64,000 nucleotides of DNA from positions 39,168,372-39,232,371 of the forward strand of contig CM040089.1 of NCBI GenBank assembly GCA_022496805.1, in the 5' to 3' direction. Position 1 is the first letter of the stretch. Every line of letters starts with the position of its first letter. Under the pieces are notes generated by a model. The model worked only from the letters and a program-made list of their open reading frames with translations, ran no database searches and had not been told where the DNA came from. The DNA comes from Pohlia nutans (Eukaryota; Streptophyta; Bryopsida; Bryales; Mniaceae). This document shows positions 56,924 to 64,000 of the stretch, piece by piece. The position numbers and the translations under genes are program-made.

Positions 56924-59519
56924 ATTATTGCAATTTCACACCGGTAAACTTGAAAGTTACGCGGCAGGATCCATTTACCGGGGCCGCTCCCACCATCGCG
57001 GGAGGCCTGGAACCGGGTAAATCCCAAACGAAAAGCACATGGTAGGTGGTTGTATGGTGGGAATGCTCCGGTCAGCAGCTCGTGGTACCGATCGGGAGCC
57101 CGGTCAGCGCGGGCAGACGCCCACCGGCTGTCGCCCGTCATAGCGCATCGGAAGATGCCGGGTATACCCGGGTATGCCCAGGTATGGATCAATCATGGCT
57201 GCCGGCCGGGGCCAGCGGGCAGCGGGGCGACCGGGTCGCGCGGTGGCCCTGGAAGGGACTACTGAGAGGTTGGTTTCCTCGCTCTGACACGGTTTCTGGT
57301 TCGCTCGTCTCGCTCGTGAAGAGAGTTGGGGGAAAGGAGCGAGAGACACAGAGAGGGAGAGGGAGAGACCAAGCTCCGATTGCGTGCTCCGCCAATTCGT
57401 TCACTCGCGAGAGACTCATTACGCGCGCGGACTCCACCATCAATTCTCGCCGCCTCCAGCTTGCGATCGGCGTATTGCGGTCCCGGTTTGGCTGCCGTAT
57501 AGCGCGACCTCTGTAACGCGTCGTCAAGGTCCGGAATTGCCTTAACTTCCTCAGCGCTCCCTCCGTGGAATTTCCTTCTTTTGCTGTCGTCGGGCTCGTC
57601 GGGGGTTACTTTGCTTAGGGATCCGTGGTGCGCGGTGCAAGTGGCCTCTCCAGTTGCTCCCAAGGAGTTTGTATTGCGTTCATGAGCCTCGCTGAAAACA
57701 GACACTTGGAACCCGTGGTGGTGAGAAGTGGTTTGACTCGGTTGCAACACAAGTGGTCTCGTCGTGCGCCTCAAGGTTTATGGTTCCGTCGTCGTTTCAT
57801 GCGCAAGCGTTCTTGGCACTCCCTTCTTTAATTGATTTCCAAGAGGCTTTCGCCGAGTGATTGTGCGAGCGAGCACTAGACAGAGCAAAGGTTGCGCTCG
57901 GGCTTCATCTCGTTCTCGGCTTGCTTCGGTATTGGTTTTCTCCAGACATTGCACGACCCGTACTTTTGTGCAGGCCTGTGAGTTGCTTCGGTCGCGCGCG
58001 TTTCCCGTTTCCGATCACGTGGCTGTGCTTTGCTTAAAGCTGTCGCAAGTATTTTGTTGCTACTCTTGAGTGGTCAGATCTGTTGGTTGCTTCGTGTTGT
58101 TTTGGTTTTGAGTGGAGCAATTGGAATGCAGTTTACAGTTTCTGGTACATCCGAGGCAATTGGCCTGGCTTGGGACCAAACCTTCGGTCTTCTCGCTTTC
58201 TTGTAAACTTAGGCCTAGTGGCTATGCACCAGGGACTGTGTGGCCATGCTACAAGGCAGCGATCAGGGCGGGCGTCTCCTATACGATTGTGAGTGAGATG
58301 CTCGGTCTCGTTTCGGACTGGGAGGAAAGTTTCGCATCGTCGGCCTACGCTGGACGTTTGAGATCTCCGCGAGTCCTCCGCACTGTTATAGTTGGATGCC
58401 GTGTCGAGAGCAGCGTGTGAGATTCGATGATGGTCGGGTTTTCGTGACCTTGGCGCGTCAAAAACGGTTTGGCGAAAGTCTTGCGTCTCGGATGCGTTAC
58501 TCGGGCGTGAGCACGATCGCGAACGCCACACGGGCATCTGGTGTTGCGAAGCCGAGGATCGCCTCGCTCGGTTGGCAAAAGTCTCGTCTCGGTGGAGACG
58601 GTTGCCGAAGAGGATGGCGGAGGTTTCAGAGAGGTTTTAACGGAGGTTTGAGAGATGTGTTGGGGGAGGGTTTCATAGAGGAGCAGGGGTTTTGTTTGTG
58701 GTTAGTGCGCAACGTCTCTGCCGATCTGTGGTCTCCGCTGTGTTAGAGCCTTGGAAAGACGTTTGGAAGGCGCTCGTCCGCGGTCCAGCGCAGTGGGAAG
58801 AATGAGTACTCGGTACTCGGAATGATAGTGAGTTACGCCTTGAGGTTAGTTCGTGTAGAGGGTTTAGTCGGAGGTTTTCCTCATCGGAGGCACGAGACAG
58901 AGTTTGGTTAGTGACCTTTCGGGAAATGCTTTAGATCAGCACTTTCACTCGCGTTCTCTCGACACGATCGGAGAGTTAGAGGCACGGATTAGTCTAGGCG
59001 ATGGTTGTGCACTCGTGACTCCACGGCGTTCTCGGGCGCTTGAGCATTGTTACTGTACCAGTACCTGCGCCTGATTATCGTGAAGCGGTCGTGACGAGAG
59101 GTGTAGGAGTGGTGCATATATGTTTAGCTTGCACCAGTCTGTGAATAAACAGTTTTCGATTCACACGGAACATCCTCGTGGCTGCTGGTGTGCAAAAACG
59201 GTGCGTGGTTGTGGTGTGATGGTGTCTGCTTCTTGGGGAAGGTTTAACGGATGTTCGGGGGTCGGATCACGTGATGGGAAGTTGTAAGCTCGATGTGTAA
59301 GCTTGTGAATTATTGTCGCAGGCGGTTTCCATGAGCCGTGCTGTTTTGAAATAAAAGATCGGCGGATTTGCTGACGCAGTGGCTTCATCTGAATGTGCAG
59401 GATTGTGAACATTTCATGTTCGGAAATATTGTTGGGGACGACATCGAATCATCCCGTGGTGCGGTAAAGGAGCGGTTTGTGCTGTGAATGGCTTGGGTGT
59501 AAGGATATCGTGAGCGAGG
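56924..59519 (+). promoter_or_regulatory. GC/CpG-rich upstream region and leader of the telomere-binding-protein gene
   Basis: From about 56924 the sequence becomes abruptly GC- and CpG-rich. It holds a proline/arginine-coding-like but unrecognised stretch, a GA-rich tract (GAGAGACACAGAGAGGGAGA near 57337), and many short overlapping frames on both strands, none with a domain I can name. The most economical reading is promoter plus a long, possibly intron-containing 5' untranslated region for the gene starting at 59520. No TATA box or start site can be fixed by eye, and a separate small gene cannot be excluded. Confidence 0.4.
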
Positions 59520-62500
59520 ATGGAGGCTCGAATTCGAAGAGTTGGTGGTGTGTTTCCGGGATACGATGGACCTGCGCTCCCGCGGGCGATGCGGTCCCAG
59601 CGGGTATGATGTGTGGTCCGATATGAATGGAATGAATGCAAATGTGTGTTGCTGGTCATTACAAGAGGACAGCTTGGCATGTGGTTGGATGTCCTTACTT
59701 TTGTATCCCACTAGCAGCTGTCCAATTCTGACGGGACGGAGGTTGATTGAATATCAGGGACGAGGAGGCGATCCTGCGAAGCGGCGGGCCAATAGCCTGG
59801 CTCGCAACGGAGTGTTCGACCTGCTTGCCACTGTGGCGGGTCAAATACTGCAAGACGCGGGAAGCGAAGATCCAAATAAGAGGAAACAGAGCGAAGAGGA
59901 AGGTTGCAAGGACAAGGCACAGTCCGATTTAGATTCCCAAATAACGAGCGTTGAGAGTGTGAAGGACTTGACATCTGTAGATAAACCTGCAGCGGGTAGA
60001 AACGCTCCGGTGAAGGTGGATGGCGTGAGGGATGCGTGTCCAATGAATGGTGTCTCCGAAGAAGCCGGCAACGATCTGGAAAGCGTGGGGTGTGCGGTGC
60101 GGACTCCATCACAAGAAGAGGAGCGGAAGGGTTTTGTAAAGGATGTTTTAGTGGAGGAAGGCAATGGCGCAGCTGTACATATGAACACCTCGCTGCTGGA
60201 TGACCTGGTATGCATCCTGACTAAATTGGACTTGTTGTTTGGTGGTTGGCTTCCTGGTTCTTGTTGTAGGTTTGGAGGTCCAGGTGCGTTTAATACAGGT
60301 GAGTTTTGTTGTGAATTAGAATCTACCTGGAGCATCCTAGTAACACAGCGAGCATGTGCCACAATGGTTTTGTCCAGGTCGGTTGACCATGATTGAGATG
60401 TATATATTTGCACATGGAGTATGTCGTGATGAGATGCGGCAGAGCATCATGAAACTGGAATAGCTACACCGTGCATTAAAAGTGAAGAGAATTGGATCTG
60501 TATGTTGAAGTTGCTGAATTGACACAGGTTACCTGATATCTCATTGACTATTATATGCAGGATATGCTGCCTCTGTGTGATAGCGACATGTCAAGTACAC
60601 GCGCTGGACTAAGTCCAGGCTCTCCCTCTTCTGAGGTGAAGGAGATGGTGGTTGTTTCGGAATCGTGCGGGGGAAGTACAAAGGTGGAGCAATACCCCGG
60701 AGACAAGGGCTATGGAGGTCTGGTGGCGGAAGAGTCGGCGTCGGAGATGACGCAGGAATTGGGCAAGCAAGCAGTGTTGGAGATGGTGGAAGAAACAGCT
60801 TGTGATAAGCTGGTGGTGGATGCAGTAGTGAGTGCAGATGAGCCGTCATCAGACTCCGACAAGGCATTGTGTAAGCAGGTCGAGAAATGCATGAATACGA
60901 TCCAGTGCTCGAAGTTGGGCGATGAGGCAGAGGCGGGATCTGGTGTGGTGCAGGGGAGTCCATATGAAGCGTCCAAGAAGTGCTCGAACTCTAGCCCGGA
61001 GATTCACATGCAGTGCAAGATGTCGGAAAGCGGAGAATATGGTGAATCAGGTGAGCTGATAGAGGGAGTGGAGGCGATGGGAGATGAAACGGGTAGCATG
61101 GATGTAGAAGACAAGAGTGTGGTGGGGTTGGCGAAGAAGCAAGCCGCGGCTGCTTCTTCTGCGAATTTCCGTGCGGCAAGTGTGGGGCTGGCGGAGGGGC
61201 GAAGCACTCGGCCGATGGTGAAAAGGGTGATGAGTAGAATGGACGGGAAGTTCTACAAGAGGGAACATGTGTATCGTTCATCTCAACGCCTTCATCCCGA
61301 GACAATGACGAAGAAGATAGAGTCATACAGCAAGAGCTTGAAGGTTCGAAGGGCCGTGAAGGTTGCGAAGCGGAATCACGTGGCCGGGAAGACGAGGACG
61401 AAGCGGCAGCACGCGGAAATGGAGTCGACGGACTCCGGTTGTAGCGAAGGTAGTAACAGCATGTCATATTTTATTTTGTGGTGTTTGGTGTCGTGAGGAT
61501 TCCGATATAGCACGGGTGCCGGTTGAGCAAAGATGAGTGCATTGGGTGGAGGGGGAATTTTGTCATAGCAGTTGTATTGCGTGGAGGATGATGAGGGGGA
61601 GTATGCATGTGATGGCGGTAGTGTTGTGAAGGAAGTTCTGGAGCTTACGGTGAGCTTGGCCTGTGATATGGGAAAGCAATTTGTTGAGGCCTGCTAACTG
61701 TTGGTACCGGACTTCTATGAGGCTTGCGTTCAGCAAGCTAAGGAGCTCTGTATTCAGCTATGTTGTGGAATGTTATGGCAGACTCGAGGTATGGGGAGCG
61801 AATGTTTTTCAGCGGCATGGGTGCATTTACTCGACAGAGGACAACACGAGTATTGCAGAACAAGAGGAGCAAGAGCGTGGACGGGAGCTCGAAAACTGCT
61901 CCGGATTTGCATGTGGACACGAGTGATCTGATGGAGCTGGAATACGAGTGTGTAGAGGGTGAGCCTCCTGCGGCTGCAGCCAAGCTACGCAGTGGTATGT
62001 TTGCGTGGTCGGAGGATGGGTGGCGTGTATGTTTGGTGTGATGAGCGGGAGGATGGAGATGAGTGTTTTTGCGGTTTAGGGTAGAATGATTGTGAAATGG
62101 ACGAGGTTGAGTTGTATGGGTTGTGATTGACGCTACTCCCGAGGTTGTATGGTGGCGTAGGTTGTTGGGTTGTCATGGTGTTGTGAGCTGGTAACTGTTG
62201 TGTTACATTGTGGTCTATATCTAGTTACAGAGTGAGTGGTGTGATGATCTGCGAGCATGTGAGGCCTTATGAAAGCGTGGTTATTTGTCAGTGGTGGGGG
62301 CGAGAAGAAGACGGAACTCATGTGGTGTGGTTGTCGGTGCAGCTAAAGCAGCCAGTGTGGCCTCTTCTCCAACTGCCAGGGCGGCGGCCAGGCTTGCTTC
62401 GAAGAAGGCACTGGAACCACATGGTATGGCGAGAGACTTGTATTGAGTGGCCATGATGTTGAGGATGTTTCTGGGCACGGGTAGCCGAGGTTAGGTGAAT

Positions 62501-63828
62501 GAGAGTAGAGCTGATTCACGTATGTACTGTGGGTGGTGCAGTGAAGCTGAGCATCAAGTCATTTACGGTGCCGGAACTGTTTGTGGATCTTCCGGAGTCA
62601 GCGAGTGTGGCAAGTCTCAAGGTAGTGCTTTGGAGCCTGGGGTCTGGAACTGTGTGGGACAACCTGTGCTTGGGAATGCAGCGATGGTGTTGGTGGGATG
62701 GGAGTTGTTTAGGAAATTGGTTTGAGGCAGGCTGTTTGATTGTGTATGGTGTAGTAGCCTGTGGTTGACTGGTGTGGTGTTATGGTGTTCAGAGAGCAGT
62801 AATGGATGCAGCGATGAACTTGCTGGGAGGTGGGCTTCGAGTGCGGGTTTTGATGCAAGGCAAGAAGGTTCCGGACGAGGCGGCCACTCTGTCACAGATT
62901 GGTATTTGTCGGAATGCAAAGGCAGAGTCTGTGGGGTTCATGCTAGAGCCGAGTCCGGTGCTGACGTCGGCCTCTGCCACAGCGGAAGATCCTCTGCTGG
63001 TTCTATCGTGTGCTGCCAATCAGCCAGCAGCTAGGTATGGACAGTTGTAGGTTTGAGGGCAAGTGCAAGAAGTTGTGTGCTTTGGGGGAGCAGAAGCGGT
63101 TCCCAAGGGTAGGGCGAGAAGCATTGGGTCGGGAAGAATAGCTGTTGTCAGGCGAGTTTGGGGAGTGGCTGTTGGTGAGGATTGGGGTGTGGTGGCAGTG
63201 ATTATGCTGATGGTGATGAAAATAATTTTGTGGGTCGGTGCAGGTATCCCGTGTATGGAGTCCCTGGGCTGTCTGGGGTGGGCGATGGAGGAGTTCGGTG
63301 CCCCATGAAAGGACGGTCGAACAAGTCGAGTGGGGCAGTGGTTGACCTTGATCCATCTTACGTGCCACCGTCTATCTCGAACGAGGAGGAGCATGCAGAT
63401 GGGAAACGGAGCGGGGTGGCATTGTCGGGAAGTCCGGAGGAATCCGTGAAGGGATGCAACGTGACGAAGAGCAATAAGCACATGGGTGAGCGCATGGCGA
63501 TCTCTCCTCATCCGACCCGTGTGGCGGCAGCGGGGGCGCTGGCAGCGATACGCGCACAGGCTGACGCGAGCAGGCGTGCAAGAAACGAGGTGGATTCAGG
63601 GTGTAGTGCGCCATCATCTTCCCACGATTCTGTGGTGGCGGGATCGGGGGCCATCATCTTGCATCCAGGTCTGGGTGGCGGAGATAGCGTCCCTGGGATG
63701 GCTCTGGTCCCAATGCGGAGCAAGATATGTCGCGCTCTGGACAACGGCAAACGTAGGGTGCGGCGTCCATTCAGCGTGTCGGAGGTAGAGGCTCTAGTTC
63801 ACGCGGTGGAGAAGCTGGGCACCGGCAG
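59520..63828 (+). CDS. Telomere-repeat-binding protein (TRP1/RTBP1/TRFL-type), 3' end beyond window
   Basis: Plant nuclear protein family that binds double-stranded telomeric TTTAGGG repeats through a C-terminal telobox MYB domain. Proposed exons: 59520-59603, 59758-60207, 60561-61449, 61758-61994, 62343-62423, 62542-62621, 62793-63034 and 63244-63828; all introns are GT..AG and phases agree. Exon 1 (MEARIRRVGGVFPGYDGPAL, then PRAMRSQR) and exon 2 (FDLLATVAGQIL) match the conserved family N-terminus. Exon 3 is acidic then basic. Exons 6-7 encode the ubiquitin-like domain (VKLSIKSFTVPELFVDLPES, LLGGGLRVRVLMQGKKV), about residues 580-660. Exon 8 ends in RRPFSVSEVEALVHAVEKLG-TGR, the first MYB helix; the recognition helix lies past the window edge. 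About 880 residues are visible, longer than the roughly 600-700 usual in flowering plants. The exon 4 start (acceptor ATTCAG at 61757) is the least certain junction. Confidence 0.85.
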
Positions 63829-64000
63829 GTACATGATCACCGAGGTTTTTGGAGTTTTGTTAGTTTATGGAGTAGTGTCTCATGACGTGCAGTGAGGTGG
63901 CTGGGCGTGGGGTTTGTGGGATGGTGGAGTGTTTCGTTCCCATCTTACACCTGGAGTGACTCTTGAAGTCAGTGCCCAGTGTGCCACATGATCCGGAGGT

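Noticed and set aside
58133..60413. Minus-strand frames opposite the gene at 57-64 kb
   Set aside because: Shadow frames, rich in Ser/Pro/His, opposite CpG-rich coding or leader sequence.
61572..61649. Extra exon in the telomere-binding-protein gene (acidic, between TCATAGCAG and ACGGTGAGC)
   Set aside because: Its phase is incompatible with the flanking exons: entering in the required phase gives a stop after six codons. It could still be an alternative exon with another donor.

Overview
The window looks like nuclear DNA of a land plant with a large, repeat-rich genome. It is eukaryotic: the one clear gene has eight exons with GT/AG introns, and it encodes a plant-type telomere-repeat-binding protein (TRP1/RTBP1/TRFL family, with a ubiquitin-like domain and the start of a telobox MYB domain). 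The low gene density and the wealth of CACTA, Harbinger-like, mariner-like and long-TIR elements fit this. A seed-free vascular plant (lycophyte or fern) is my guess only; nothing here identifies the species.

Layout. 1-3.5 kb: AT-rich DNA with three TIR (terminal inverted repeat) elements. 3.5-9.3 kb: an array of about 33 copies of a palindrome centred on TTAGGCATATGCCTAA, interrupted by two CACTA-like MITEs (short non-autonomous elements) and about 1.7 kb of other DNA, and followed by a broken reading frame (7888-8580). 11.0-12.5 kb: a long-TIR element carrying an antisense, frame-broken fragment of an F-box gene. 14.0-14.8 kb: a TIR element. 17.1-28.4 kb: a nest. A decayed G-poor retroelement is split by an 8.25-kb long-TIR element of the same family as the one at 11 kb. 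That element carries 4.25 kb of CCCGTCT/CCCCTCT heptamers (about 600 copies) and a 2.8-kb CACTA element, which itself holds a TTAA-flanked element, a hairpin, a Harbinger-like MITE and a tRNA-derived SINE.

24-57 kb is dominated by a family of 0.23-0.84-kb elements starting CCC(C/T)TAAA and bounded by TTAA. A nested copy with a reconstructable empty site at 38.15-38.63 kb shows that TTAA is the target duplication, which is piggyBac-like behaviour. A second TIR family (GGGTGTTTT ends), a mariner-type MITE and several hairpins are interspersed.

At about 56.92 kb composition switches sharply from AT-rich repeats to GC/CpG-rich single-copy sequence: the leader and exons of the telomere-binding-protein gene (ATG at 59520, plus strand), which runs off the right edge inside the MYB domain. 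No tRNA, rRNA, CRISPR or bacterial-type feature was seen. The very long frames through the heptamer array are artefacts of a stop-free repeat.
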